64,000 nucleotides of DNA from Lachnospiraceae bacterium AC2028 (GTDB lineage Bacteria; Bacillota; Clostridia; Lachnospirales; Lachnospiraceae): assembly GCA_000702685.1 (NCBI GenBank), contig JNJD01000006.1, positions 124,001 through 188,000 of the forward strand, given 5' to 3'. The position numbers and the translations under genes are program-made. This document shows, piece by piece, positions 36,222 to 44,316 of the stretch; positions within the stretch are counted from its first letter, which is position 1, and each line of letters begins with the position of its first letter. The notes under the pieces were generated by a model. The model did not search any database, was not told the origin of the DNA, and saw nothing but the letters and a program-made list of their open reading frames with translations.

Positions 36222-36778
36222 CAGTCGATACCGCCCATCTTGGTAACAGGGAATAATCTGAATACGGCTTTACCGATCATTTCTTCCTTGGTGATCGGAC
36301 CGACATTCGGATATCTGGAATCCATCGAATCATTCCTGTTATCACCCATCACGAAATATTCATCTTCACCGAGAGTCATAGGTTCGGCTGCCGTACCGAG
36401 CCTGTCGGACCTGATGACTTCTTTTCCGTAGTTTTCTTCGAGAACCTCACCGTTGATAAGAATGGTACCGTCTTCAAGAATCTGGACGGTCTCACCGGGA
36501 AGTCCGATAACTCTTTTGATGAAATATGTATCATCCGCATATTTATACGGAAAGACGATCACATCGAATCTCTGGGGATCGGAAAATCTGTATGTGAATT
36601 TGTTGACCCAGACACTTTCGCCGTCATAAAGGGTATCATTCATAGAACTTCCTTCAACAACGGATCTTTGTCCGACGAATTTAAGAACAAAGGCGGCAAG
36701 CGCAAATACCACAAGGAAATATATCGCGGTACTGAATGCCTCCTTCAGAAATTTATTGGTTTTAGCTTTACTGCTCAT
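36221..36778 (-). CDS. lepB: Signal peptidase I, canonical
   Basis: 185 aa. One N-terminal membrane helix (residues 16-36), catalytic Ser45 in VEGSSMNDTL, catalytic Lys88 in YFIKRVIGLPGE, and box E MGDNRNDSMDSR. Cleaves signal peptides on the outer face of the membrane. The full Ser/Lys dyad contrasts with the second homologue at 37631-38206. It lies three bases after rbgA and overlaps rnhB. Confidence 0.95.
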   Translation of the reverse strand: MSSKAKTNKFLKEAFSTAIYFLVVFALAAFVLKFVGQRSVVEGSSMNDTLYDGESVWVNKFTYRFSDPQRFDVIVFPYKYADDTYFIKRVIGLPGETVQILEDGTILINGEVLEENYGKEVIRSDRLGTAAEPMTLGEDEYFVMGDNRNDSMDSRYPNVGPITKEEMIGKAVFRLFPVTKMGGID

Positions 36779-36781
36779 AGA

Positions 36782-37630
36782 TCAGGGTTCCTCCAGGGTC
36801 ATTCTTCCGAGCTTGCCGCTTCTGAGTTCGGAAAGAAGTGTCTCGGCAGCTCTTCTTATATCGGGATCCGCTCCCTTAAGTAAAAGACCGTTTCTGACAG
36901 CCACGGCTTCCAGAACGTCTTCGGGTTTTTCGTTGCATGATATCTCATATTTCGGAACAGTCGCATCGGGATATATATCCCTGAGCAGAAGTATCGTTTC
37001 CGAAGCAAGAAGTATCGTATTGAGTATCTGGTCGTTAATACTGCCGATGGCGGCAAGCTTAAGGCCCACACTCCTGTCCTCAAATTTCGGCCAAAGAAGT
37101 CCGGGAGTATCCAGAAGCTCAATTCCCGCTCCCGTTTTGACCCACTGATTGCTCCTTGTAACACCGGGTTTGTTGCCGGTTTTTGCCGGAGCTTTTCCGG
37201 TTATGGAATTGATCAGTGTGGACTTTCCGACATTGGGAATTCCGCAGACCATTGCTCTGATGGGTCTTCCGACAATGCCTCTTTTCCTGTCCCGTTCTAT
37301 CTTTTCGGCACAGACTTTCGTTGCAAGCTTTTTAACGGCATCGGACGCTTTCTTTTCCTTGGCATTTAAAACAAGGCTTTCTATGCCTTTATCCTTAAAA
37401 TACGCAGTCCAGAGCACAGTCTTTCTCTCATCGGACAGATCCGCTTTATTGAGAACGACCATCCTGAATTTTCCCTTGGCGAGTTCATCGATATCGGGAT
37501 TTCTGCTCGACAAAGGGATCCTGGAATCCAGGACCTCAATGCACAGATCAACCAGTTTTAATTCTTCCCTGATAGCCCTGACCGATTTGGTCATATGTCC
37601 GGGATACCAGCCGTAATCATTACCTGCCAT
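36782..37630 (-). CDS. rbgA: Ribosome biogenesis GTPase RbgA (YlqF)
   Basis: 282 aa circularly permuted GTPase: G4 NKADL first, then G1 GIPNVGKST, G2 region NKPGVTRS and G3 DTPGLLWP, and a C-terminal ANTAR-like RNA-binding helical domain. Drives late maturation of the 50S subunit. The family N-terminus (NDYGWYPGHMTKS) is intact. Sits directly between two signal peptidase genes, abutting the upstream one with no gap. Confidence 0.96.
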   Translation of the reverse strand: MAGNDYGWYPGHMTKSVRAIREELKLVDLCIEVLDSRIPLSSRNPDIDELAKGKFRMVVLNKADLSDERKTVLWTAYFKDKGIESLVLNAKEKKASDAVKKLATKVCAEKIERDRKRGIVGRPIRAMVCGIPNVGKSTLINSITGKAPAKTGNKPGVTRSNQWVKTGAGIELLDTPGLLWPKFEDRSVGLKLAAIGSINDQILNTILLASETILLLRDIYPDATVPKYEISCNEKPEDVLEAVAVRNGLLLKGADPDIRRAAETLLSELRSGKLGRMTLEEP

Positions 37631-38206
37631 TCAATCCACCAGATGCATTTCGGAATCTTCCGCGGGAAATGCAAGCCATACCTTTCCCAGGATGTATTTA
37701 CTTTCAACAGGACCTATATTTGCACTTCTGGAATCATCGGAGTCACTCAGATCGTCACTTAAGACAAAATACATTCCCTGTTCAAGAGTGAGTTCATTGG
37801 ATGCAAGTCCCGCTTCGCCGACCTTTGAGGTTACAATATCTGACGGAACGCCGTTCACGTAAAGCACACCTTCTTCTATGAGAACCTTGTCTCCGGGAAC
37901 GCCGACAACCCTGCGGATGTAATAATGTGTATTAGGATTTCCGTTTGGAAGGAAAATGATGACATCTCCCTTTTTGGGCTGCGACAGTTTATATACAAAG
38001 CGGTTCACCAGTACTTTTTGTTCGTTAACCAGCCCGGGATTCATCGAATCACCCGATACGGTGGTATTCAATCCCAAAAAATAAACAAGTATGAATGCAA
38101 AAAGAAGACTGATCAGAATGCCTATGACCAGATGTGCCGAATCACGAAGAAAATCCTCGCTGAACCTGCGTCTTTTTTTGTAAAAATAGTATCCGTCCTG
38201 TCTCAC
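37631..38206 (-). CDS. Signal peptidase I homologue with Lys-to-Arg at the general base
   Basis: 191 aa, S26 family. One membrane helix (residues 26-46). The nucleophile region TVSGDSMNPG keeps Ser54-Met55, but box D reads YYIRRVVGVPGD, with Arg98 (CGC) where active enzymes have the catalytic Lys; box E is SDDLSDSDDSR instead of GDNxxxSxDSR. It is therefore probably inactive or of altered mechanism. Start is GTG at 38206 with a weak ribosome site; promoter TTGGGG-17-TATAAT lies upstream. It heads the rbgA-lepB-rnhB operon. Confidence 0.85.
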   Translation of the reverse strand: MRQDGYYFYKKRRRFSEDFLRDSAHLVIGILISLLFAFILVYFLGLNTTVSGDSMNPGLVNEQKVLVNRFVYKLSQPKKGDVIIFLPNGNPNTHYYIRRVVGVPGDKVLIEEGVLYVNGVPSDIVTSKVGEAGLASNELTLEQGMYFVLSDDLSDSDDSRSANIGPVESKYILGKVWLAFPAEDSEMHLVD

Positions 38207-38254
38207 TTTAAAACGCTTAAATCCAAGTTAAATCCTGTTTGCATAATCTCTAAT

Positions 38255-38283
38255 ATTATACCATAAACCTTGGATTTCCCCAA
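38255..38283 (-). promoter_or_regulatory. Promoter of the signal peptidase/rbgA/rnhB operon
   Basis: Minus strand TTGGGG at 38278-38283 and TATAAT at 38255-38260 with 17 bases between, the -10 extended by TGG. It lies between the rplS terminator and the GTG start at 38206, so the operon is independent of the ribosomal protein genes. Confidence 0.75.
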
Positions 38284-38293
38284 CAAAAAGGGT

Positions 38294-38325
38294 ACAAAAA
38301 AAGCCGGTGCCACAGCACCGGCTTT
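38294..38325 (-). terminator. Intrinsic terminator of rplS
   Basis: AAAGCCGGTGC and GCACCGGCTTT form a strong stem around a short loop (38300-38325), followed by seven T on the minus strand, right after the rplS stop at 38342. Confidence 0.93.
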
Positions 38326-38341
38326 AATGATCAAAAACCTG

Positions 38342-38689
38342 TTATTTAACAGCTTCCTTAACCTTAGCAGCCTTACCGACTCTGTCTCTGAGATAGTTAA
38401 GTCTTGCTCTGCGGACTTTACCCTTTCTGACAACTTCGATCTTCTCTACATTGGGAGAATGAAGGGGCCAGGTCTTCTCAACGCCAACGCCGTTGGAAAT
38501 CTTACGTACGGTAAATGTCTCACGGTTAGATCCGTTCTGTCTCTTGATAACGGTTCCCTCGAAGATCTGAATTCTGGACTTCTCGCCCTCTACGATGCGG
38601 TTATGAACCTTAACGGTATCACCCACATTAAACTCGGGAACTTCGCTCTTAAGCTGTTCGTTTTCAATTTCCTTAATGATGTCTGACAT
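38342..38689 (-). CDS. rplS: 50S ribosomal protein L19
   Basis: 115 aa, the standard length. Family motifs: [61 protein letters not shown] and [14 protein letters not shown]19 sits at the 30S/50S interface. AGGAGTATATT precedes the ATG. It has its own promoter and a structured leader, separate from the trmD operon upstream, and its own terminator. Confidence 0.98.
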   Translation of the reverse strand: MSDIIKEIENEQLKSEVPEFNVGDTVKVHNRIVEGEKSRIQIFEGTVIKRQNGSNRETFTVRKISNGVGVEKTWPLHSPNVEKIEVVRKGKVRRARLNYLRDRVGKAAKVKEAVK

Positions 38690-38703
38690 AATATACTCCT
38701 CTC

Positions 38704-38773
38704 TTAGCTCTGTCTATAAGGCTTCTGCCCCATGACAGCTCCTACGGATGTTCATAATAGCTTAAAGAGCTAA
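38704..38773 (-). ncRNA. Structured rplS leader, candidate L19 autoregulatory element
   Basis: In the 5' UTR, TTAGCTCT (complement of 38766-38773) pairs perfectly with AGAGCTAA (complement of 38704-38711), closing a roughly 70-base domain that contains a second stem (TAGG..CCTTA with CTG/CAG inside). A competing small hairpin TAGCT/AGCTA overlaps the first arm. Firmicutes rplS genes often carry an L19-binding leader; this one fits by position, but the sequence match to the known family is not proven. Confidence 0.5.
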
Positions 38774-38804
38774 CAGCGGACCACCTTTTTAACGCAACAT
38801 TGGT

Positions 38805-38833
38805 AATTTATCATAAGTTACCATAAAATGCAA
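38805..38833 (-). promoter_or_regulatory. rplS promoter
   Basis: TTGCAT (38828-38833) and TAAATT (38805-38810), spaced 17 bases on the minus strand, just after the trmD stop and about 120 bases ahead of the rplS ATG, leaving room for the structured leader. Confidence 0.65.
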
Positions 38834-38859
38834 GCAGTTATTGTAAAAACCGGTATTAA

Positions 38860-40107
38860 TCAGTCCACAAGCGTCCTCATAAGTACTCTGGACGAATAAA
38901 AACCCATCCGGAGCGCATTATTGATGTTTTCCGAATCGGACGGATCACGGAATTCATAATACGTTCTTCCCTTTGAAAGGCTGTCTGCAACCTTTTCCTT
39001 CATCGCTTTGCCGAATTCACCGAAGGGCTTAACCCTCTGTGAAGAAAGGGGGCTCTTTTCCGTAAAAGCCAGCAATATCTTCTCGGTAAGCTTGCCGTCA
39101 TACATCGGATCGGGAGCATTGAGAAGAATGATATCCCTGACTTCCGGAAGATGATCCGATATGAGGTTTCTTACTATCTCGGAATCATATCCGTCGATTA
39201 TCGGATTTGATTTGGTAAAGCAACCCGCAAACATGGTCTTGCTGTCATGATCATAAAGCAGATAATAGGACACTCCCTCATAAAGGATATCCGTATCATC
39301 ATACAGAAGAGATTCTATTGCGGGTATGTTCTGGATCTTTGCATGCTTCATCTTATCCATGAGTTCTTCTTTTTCCCTGAAGATCTCATACAGATCGGGA
39401 CGTCCGGCCTTGGTCCTGTCTATGCTCTGCTCATATCTCCATTTTTCGATATCCGCATGATTACCTGTGGTAAGGACAAAAGGAACCGCTTTTTCATGCC
39501 ACACTTCGGGTCTTGAATACTGCGGATACTCAAGCAGATCCCTGTAAAAAGTCTCAACCTCCGGAGAAGCATCGTTGCCGAGAACTCCCGGTAAAAGTCT
39601 GGATACCGCATCCATAACGGTAAGTGCGGGCAGTTCTCCGCCCGTAAGGATATAATCGCCGGCAGATATATAATCGGTTACTATCTCTTCAAGAACTCTT
39701 TCATCAATCCCCTCATAATGACCGCAGAGGAAGATAAGCTCATCCTCGGAAGCAAGTTCCCTTGCCATTCTCTGGTCAAATCTTCTGCCCTGCGGGGACA
39801 GATAGATGCATCTGGGTCTTTTTTCGGGAAGAGCTGCATTTATCTCGGTATTCTTTTTGACCGGTTTTTCGGGAAGGATCCCCAGCGCATCAAGATAAGC
39901 CCTGTAGACGGGTTCTGCCTGTATCACCTGACCCGCGCCTCCGCCGTATGGATAATCATCCACCTGTGCGCGCTTATTGTCTGCATAGTCACGGATATTA
40001 AAGGTCTCAAGTGTCAGAGACCCTTCATTAAGCGCACGGCCTATTATGCCCGTTTCCATGACCGATCTGATCATTTCGGGAAAAAGTGTCAGAACCTTAT
40101 AGATCAA
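38860..40107 (-). CDS. trmD: tRNA (guanine-N1-)-methyltransferase TrmD with C-terminal extension
   Basis: 415 aa against about 240-250 for the family. Residues 1-245 are normal TrmD: TLFPEMIRSV, YPYGGGAGQVIQ, YLSPQGRRFDQ, CGHYEGIDERV, DYILTGGELPAL and RPEVWHEKAVPFVL, a knotted SPOUT enzyme that makes m1G37 in tRNA to prevent frameshifting. Residues about 250-415 form an additional domain with alternating beta/alpha pattern (SYYLLYDHDSKTMFAGCF; INNALRMGFYSSRVLM), weakly reminiscent of a GNAT fold; I cannot assign it. It overlaps rimM by 11 bases. Confidence 0.93.
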   Translation of the reverse strand: MIYKVLTLFPEMIRSVMETGIIGRALNEGSLTLETFNIRDYADNKRAQVDDYPYGGGAGQVIQAEPVYRAYLDALGILPEKPVKKNTEINAALPEKRPRCIYLSPQGRRFDQRMARELASEDELIFLCGHYEGIDERVLEEIVTDYISAGDYILTGGELPALTVMDAVSRLLPGVLGNDASPEVETFYRDLLEYPQYSRPEVWHEKAVPFVLTTGNHADIEKWRYEQSIDRTKAGRPDLYEIFREKEELMDKMKHAKIQNIPAIESLLYDDTDILYEGVSYYLLYDHDSKTMFAGCFTKSNPIIDGYDSEIVRNLISDHLPEVRDIILLNAPDPMYDGKLTEKILLAFTEKSPLSSQRVKPFGEFGKAMKEKVADSLSKGRTYYEFRDPSDSENINNALRMGFYSSRVLMRTLVD

Positions 40108-40609
40108 GTAACCCCTCCAGAATATGAATCTTCATTGTTCCGGCTTCAACATCTATATCAAGTATACACTGCTTTATGGCAGGAAGCAGAAAAGATTTTC
40201 CGTCATCTGCGGTGATCTCATACACATCATTGGCACCGGTCTCGATTATATCGGTAAGCTTGCCTCTGTAAACACCGGTATCATCGGTTACTTCCATTCC
40301 CAGAAGATCGGCATAATAATGTTCGCCTTCTTCGAGAGCGGGAGCATCCTTTCTGAGAACATACAGATCGGTCTGTCTGTACTTTCTGATCTCTTCGGGT
40401 GCTTCGATGCCCTTGAACTTGATTATAACAAGAGGAAGAGCCATACGGACGGATTCGATACCGAATTCCTCGTATGATCCTTCTATTTCAAAAAAAACTT
40501 TCTTAAGCTTTTTGAAATATGCGGGATCGTCGACATCGGGATAGACCTTGGTCTCTCCCTTGATCCCGAAAGGCTGTGTGATTGTACCTACTTTTATGTA
40601 TTCTTTCAT
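40097..40609 (-). CDS. rimM: 16S rRNA processing/maturation factor RimM
   Basis: 170 aa. N-terminal RimM domain (VGTITQPFGIKGETKVYPDVDDP) and C-terminal PRC-barrel (YYADLLGMEVTDDTGVYRGKL; DVYEITADDGKSFLLPAI). Assists 30S head assembly with S19. Between khpA and trmD as in most bacteria. A GC-rich hairpin lies between khpA and this gene. Confidence 0.96.
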   Translation of the reverse strand: MKEYIKVGTITQPFGIKGETKVYPDVDDPAYFKKLKKVFFEIEGSYEEFGIESVRMALPLVIIKFKGIEAPEEIRKYRQTDLYVLRKDAPALEEGEHYYADLLGMEVTDDTGVYRGKLTDIIETGANDVYEITADDGKSFLLPAIKQCILDIDVEAGTMKIHILEGLLDL

Positions 40610-40621
40610 AGATTTAAAATA

Positions 40622-40646
40622 CGGACCGCAGGAAATATGCGGTCCG
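40622..40646 (-). other. Intercistronic hairpin between khpA and rimM
   Basis: CGGACCGCA pairs with TGCGGTCCG around a seven-base loop, followed on the minus strand by TATTTTAAA. The stem is strong but the T-tract is interrupted, so it may be a partial terminator that lowers rimM-trmD expression relative to rpsP, or an mRNA stabiliser. Confidence 0.6.
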
Positions 40647-40652
40647 CTATGA

Positions 40653-40883
40653 TTAATCGGTTATTTCAACATCAGCTCTTGCATTTTCCCTTGATGCTGC
40701 AGCTTTTACAACGGAACGAAGGGACTTAGCGATCCTGCCCTGTTTTCCGATGACTTTACCCATATCGGAGCTTGCTACATGAAGCTCGATAAGGTAATCT
40801 GCTCCATCCTTTTTCTCGGTAACGACTACCTCTTCGGGATGATCTACGAGAGCCTTTGCAATAACTTCTACAAGTTCTTTCAT
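40653..40883 (-). CDS. khpA: KH-domain RNA-binding protein KhpA
   Basis: 76 aa single KH domain with the GxxG loop in VIGKQGRIAKSLRSVVKA. Usual length and position between rpsP and rimM. KhpA forms a heterodimer with KhpB/Jag to bind RNAs and affects cell elongation in pneumococcus. AGGAGGCC-like site precedes its ATG. Confidence 0.95.
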   Translation of the reverse strand: MKELVEVIAKALVDHPEEVVVTEKKDGADYLIELHVASSDMGKVIGKQGRIAKSLRSVVKAAASRENARADVEITD

Positions 40884-40908
40884 AAGGCCTCCTTGAAAAA
40901 ATGCAGGA

Positions 40909-41154
40909 TTATTTAATGATGCCGGCTACCTTGAAAAGCTTTCCGACAACCTCGGTAGGCTGTGCACCGTTAGCGATCCACTTCTTTGCTGCCTCTTCAT
41001 CGATATTGAAAGTTGAAGGATCGGTTGAAGGATCGTAGGTTCCGATCTCATCGATAAATCTTCCGTTTCTGGGGCTTCTTGAATCCGCAACAATGATGCG
41101 GTAAAAAGGAGCCTTCTTCTCTCCGATTCTTCTGAGTCTGATCTTAACTGCCAT
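40909..41154 (-). CDS. rpsP: 30S ribosomal protein S16
   Basis: 81 aa. Family start [20 protein letters not shown], then [21 protein letters not shown] and [14 protein letters not shown]-like segment ([16 protein letters not shown]). Binds 16S rRNA early in 30S assembly. GGAGGAATTTTAAA precedes ATG. It follows ffh by 75 bases and leads into khpA. Confidence 0.98.
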   Translation of the reverse strand: MAVKIRLRRIGEKKAPFYRIIVADSRSPRNGRFIDEIGTYDPSTDPSTFNIDEEAAKKWIANGAQPTEVVGKLFKVAGIIK

Positions 41155-41229
41155 TTTAAAATTCCTCCGTAAAATAATTAATACGATTAGTTTTTATATG
41201 AAAACGGAATAATCCGGATTCAATCTTAC

Positions 41230-42612
41230 TTAAAAGGGAAAACCCTTCCTGCCGCCGAAACCGCCCATGCCGCCCATTCCGGGGAACATACCGCGTCCGC
41301 GCTTGCCCATGCCGCCCATCTGTTTCATCATCTTCTGGCTCTGTTCGAACTGCTTGATGAATCTGTTGACTTCGGCAATATCAAGTCCCGCTCCCTTTGC
41401 AATCCTGAATTTCCTTCTGGGATTCATGAGCTTGGGATTGCTTCTTTCCTCAGGTGTCATCGAAAGGATGATCGCTTCGGTCTGACGGAGCTTCTTTTCG
41501 TCTATCGCACCTTCGAGTTCCGATGCATTGATGCCCATACCGGGAAGCATTGAAAGAATGGATGCAAGTCCGCCCATGTTCTTCATCTGCTTCATGCTTT
41601 CAAGGTAATCGTTAAAATCAAACTTACCCTTCTGCATGCGGTTCATCATTCCGCGGCCTTCTTCTTCGGTCGTGGTGACGTTTGCCTGTGCCTTTTCGAT
41701 GAGGCTCAGCACATCTCCCATTCCGAGGATCCTGGAAGCCATACGGTCGGGATAGAACTGCTCGAGGTCGGTGAGTTTCTCACCCATTCCCACATAGAGG
41801 ATCGGTTTGCCCGTAACCGCTTTGATGGAAAGTGCGGCACCGCCTCTGGTATCACCGTCAAGCTTTGAAAGGATGACTCCTTCGATACCGATCTCTTCAT
41901 CAAAAGTCTTGGCAACATTGACCGCATTCTGACCGGTCATAGCATCGACAACAAGGATGGTCTGGAATACTCCAACCTTTTCCTTGATCTCCTTAAGCTC
42001 GTTCATAAGCTCTTCGTCGATCTGAAGACGTCCGGCTGTATCAAGGATAACTACGTTGTAGTTTTCCTTCTTTGCTTTCTCAAGGGCATTCTCTGCGATC
42101 ACCGGAGGCTTTACATCGGTACCCATATCGAATACATCGACGCCGACTTTGCTTCCGTTTACCTTCAGCTGTTCGATAGCTGCGGGTCTGTAGATATCGC
42201 AGGCAACAAGAAGTGATTTCTTGCCCTTTTTGATGAACTGTCCGGCCATCTTGGCAGATGCCGTTGTCTTACCTGCACCCTGAAGACCTACCATCATGAT
42301 TACGGTGATCTCTTTACCGGGCCTGAAAGCCACTTCGGTGGTCTCGCTTCCCATAAGGGAGGTAAGCTCATCATTAACAACCTTTATAACGGTCTGTGAG
42401 GGATTGAGTCCGTTAAGCACCTCTTCTCCGACACACTTTTCTTCAACGGTCTTGACGAAATTCTTTACAACCTTGAAATTAACATCCGCTTCAAGAAGCG
42501 CGACCTTGACTTCCTTGAGTGCTTCCTTTACGTCAGCCTCTGAAAGTTTTCCTTTGCCGCGAAGGTTCTTGAAAGCGTTCTGCAGTTTTTCACTGAGTCC
42601 TTCAAAAGCCAT
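41230..42612 (-). CDS. ffh: Signal recognition particle protein Ffh
   Basis: 460 aa. N and G domains (GLQGAGKTTASAKMA P-loop, DTAGRLQIDEELM, TKLD-equivalent LSKLDGDTRGGA) and a Met-rich M domain ending in a Gly/Met/Arg/Phe tail (MGGMGKRGRGMFPGMGG). Binds signal sequences and 4.5S RNA and docks to FtsY (44317-45390). The SRP RNA gene is not in the window. The start overlaps the ylxM stop by one base. Confidence 0.98.
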   Translation of the reverse strand: MAFEGLSEKLQNAFKNLRGKGKLSEADVKEALKEVKVALLEADVNFKVVKNFVKTVEEKCVGEEVLNGLNPSQTVIKVVNDELTSLMGSETTEVAFRPGKEITVIMMVGLQGAGKTTASAKMAGQFIKKGKKSLLVACDIYRPAAIEQLKVNGSKVGVDVFDMGTDVKPPVIAENALEKAKKENYNVVILDTAGRLQIDEELMNELKEIKEKVGVFQTILVVDAMTGQNAVNVAKTFDEEIGIEGVILSKLDGDTRGGAALSIKAVTGKPILYVGMGEKLTDLEQFYPDRMASRILGMGDVLSLIEKAQANVTTTEEEGRGMMNRMQKGKFDFNDYLESMKQMKNMGGLASILSMLPGMGINASELEGAIDEKKLRQTEAIILSMTPEERSNPKLMNPRRKFRIAKGAGLDIAEVNRFIKQFEQSQKMMKQMGGMGKRGRGMFPGMGGMGGFGGRKGFPF

Positions 42613-42950
42613 TAAAGCTCTCCCAACACGCTCGCCGCTATCCTGCCGATATCGGTGAGCCTCTGCTTTTCATCTCCCTCAAGAGAAGAAAGCTTTTCTA
42701 TCTCGGTAACCTCATCCTTGATCTTGAGGAATCTCTCGACAAGGTGAAGCTTTGATTCATAGTTCATAAGTGCTTTGTCACAATTCTTCAGGGTATCGTG
42801 TACTGCCTGTCTCGATATCCCTTCGGATTCGGCAATCTCGGAAAGAGAAAGATCTTCAAAAAGCGAAGCTTCATATACCTTTCTTCTGTGCTCGCTCAAA
42901 AGCTCGCCGTAGAAGTCATACAGAAGTGATTTTTCGAGGATCTCATTCAT
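42612..42950 (-). CDS. ylxM: YlxM family helix-turn-helix protein
   Basis: 112 aa sigma-70 region-4-like HTH protein: DFYGELLSEHRRKVYEASLFEDLSLSEIAESEGISRQAVHDTLKNC. Conserved upstream of ffh in Firmicutes; in streptococci it binds SRP components and tunes the SRP pathway. It heads the operon running to trmD; promoter at 42986-43014 with perfect TTGACA. Confidence 0.94.
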   Translation of the reverse strand: MNEILEKSLLYDFYGELLSEHRRKVYEASLFEDLSLSEIAESEGISRQAVHDTLKNCDKALMNYESKLHLVERFLKIKDEVTEIEKLSSLEGDEKQRLTDIGRIAASVLGEL

Positions 42951-42985
42951 ATAGCATTCGCCTCTCCCAAATGCGCACCTTGCAT

Positions 42986-43014
42986 ATAATAGTACATATG
43001 AAAAGAGGTGTCAA
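42986..43014 (-). promoter_or_regulatory. Strong promoter of the ylxM-ffh-rpsP operon, -35 inside the ilvA terminator
   Basis: TTGACA (43009-43014), 17 bases, TATTAT (42986-42991) on the minus strand. The -35 hexamer lies in the descending arm of the ilvA terminator stem (43003-43036), so one stretch serves both as terminator arm and promoter element. Confidence 0.85.
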
Positions 43015-43036
43015 GCTTTTTTGCTTGACACCTCTT
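43003..43036 (-). terminator. Terminator of ilvA overlapping the next promoter
   Basis: A perfect 14-base stem, AAGAGGTGTCAAGC with GCTTGACACCTCTT, around six A. The T-tract after it on the minus strand is short (CTCTTTTC), so termination may be partial. Placed ten bases after the ilvA stop. Confidence 0.8.
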
Positions 43037-43046
43037 GATTATTTTT

Positions 43047-44270
43047 TCAGATATTGGTCTTAACGACCTTGGGTCTGTAGCCTTCCTTTTCGAGAGCATC
43101 GATGATCTGTGTCTTGTGCTCGGTTCCGAATGCTTCGAGAGTGATACGGAGTTCAACCGCTGCATTTCTGTTGATGGAAATGAACTGGTTATGCTCGAGC
43201 TTGATGACGTTTCCGCCCTGCTCGGCAAGAATTCCGGAAACCTTGGCAAGCATTCCGGGCTTGTCGGGAAGAAGTACGGATACGGTAAAGATCCTGTCTC
43301 TTGCGATAAGACCGTTCTGAACAACGGAGCTCATGGTGATGACATCCATATTTCCGCCGGAAAGGATCGATACAACCTTCTTGCCTTCCGCCTTCATATG
43401 CTTAAGAGCCGCAACGGTAAGAAGTCCGGAATTTTCAACGATCATCTTATGGTTCTCGACCATATCGAGGAAGCATACGACAAGTTCGGAATCGGGTACG
43501 GTGATTATATCATCAAGATTCTTCCGGAGGTAAGGGAAAAGATTGCTTCCCGGAGTCTTGACCGCGGTACCGTCGGCAATGGTATTTACACCGTCGAGTG
43601 TAACGACCTTACCGGCATCGAATGAAGCCTTAAGGCAGGCAGCTCCTTCGGGTTCTACTCCTATGACCTTGATCTTGGGATTGAGCAGCTTTGCAAGTGT
43701 GGATACGCCTGTTGCAAGTCCGCCTCCTCCGATGGGAACGAGGATGTAATCGACAAGAGGAAGCTCACGGACTATTTCCATGGCGATGGATCCCTGACCG
43801 GTTGCTACCCTGAGATCGTCGAAAGGATGGATAAAGGTATATCCCTTCTCCTCCGCAAGTTCAAGAGCCTTTGCGCAGGCTTCATCATAAACATCACCGT
43901 AAAGAATCACCTCGGCACCGTAGCTCTTGGTCCTGTTGACTTTGATAAGAGGTGTTGTGGTGGGCATTACAATTACAGCCTTGGCTCCGTATTCCTTTGC
44001 CGCATATGCAACACCCTGGGCATGGTTACCTGCGGATGCGGTAATAAGTCCCTTTGCTCTCTCCTCATCGGAAAGAGTGCTTATCGTATAATATGCACCT
44101 CTAACCTTATATGCACCGGTAAGCTGCATGTTCTCGGGCTTGAGATATACTTTGTTTCCTGTCTGGTTCGAGAAGTATTCAGAATAGACCAGCTTTGTAT
44201 CCCTTACAACCTTCGATACCACTTCCGATGCTTCTTCAAAAGCATCAAGAGAAAGCATTTCCTTAGACAT
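43047..44270 (-). CDS. ilvA: Threonine dehydratase with C-terminal ACT domain (catabolic type)
   Basis: 407 aa PLP enzyme converting L-threonine to 2-oxobutanoate. PLP Lys in ENMQLTGAYKVRGA, phosphate loop IGGGGLATGVS, SAGNHAQGVA. A single C-terminal ACT domain (FTVSVLLPDKPGMLAKVSGILAEQGGNV) as in the 400-aa IlvA/TdcB class rather than the 510-aa biosynthetic form. Start ATG at 44270 behind GGAGGTTCTT; the frame is open to 44330 over ftsY but unlikely. The last gene of the plsX-smc-ftsY run; the choice between isoleucine synthesis and Thr catabolism is open. Confidence 0.93.
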   Translation of the reverse strand: MSKEMLSLDAFEEASEVVSKVVRDTKLVYSEYFSNQTGNKVYLKPENMQLTGAYKVRGAYYTISTLSDEERAKGLITASAGNHAQGVAYAAKEYGAKAVIVMPTTTPLIKVNRTKSYGAEVILYGDVYDEACAKALELAEEKGYTFIHPFDDLRVATGQGSIAMEIVRELPLVDYILVPIGGGGLATGVSTLAKLLNPKIKVIGVEPEGAACLKASFDAGKVVTLDGVNTIADGTAVKTPGSNLFPYLRKNLDDIITVPDSELVVCFLDMVENHKMIVENSGLLTVAALKHMKAEGKKVVSILSGGNMDVITMSSVVQNGLIARDRIFTVSVLLPDKPGMLAKVSGILAEQGGNVIKLEHNQFISINRNAAVELRITLEAFGTEHKTQIIDALEKEGYRPKVVKTNI

Positions 44271-44289
44271 AAGAACCTCCATAATCCAA

Positions 44290-44310
44290 GCGGGGAGACT
44301 CGCTCCCCGC
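44290..44310 (-). other. GC-rich hairpin between ftsY and ilvA
   Basis: GCGGGGAG and CTCCCCGC form an eight-base perfect stem with a five-base loop, with no T-tract after it on the minus strand. It may slow or attenuate transcription into ilvA, or protect the ftsY 3' end. Confidence 0.55.
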
Positions 44311-44316
44311 GTAAAA

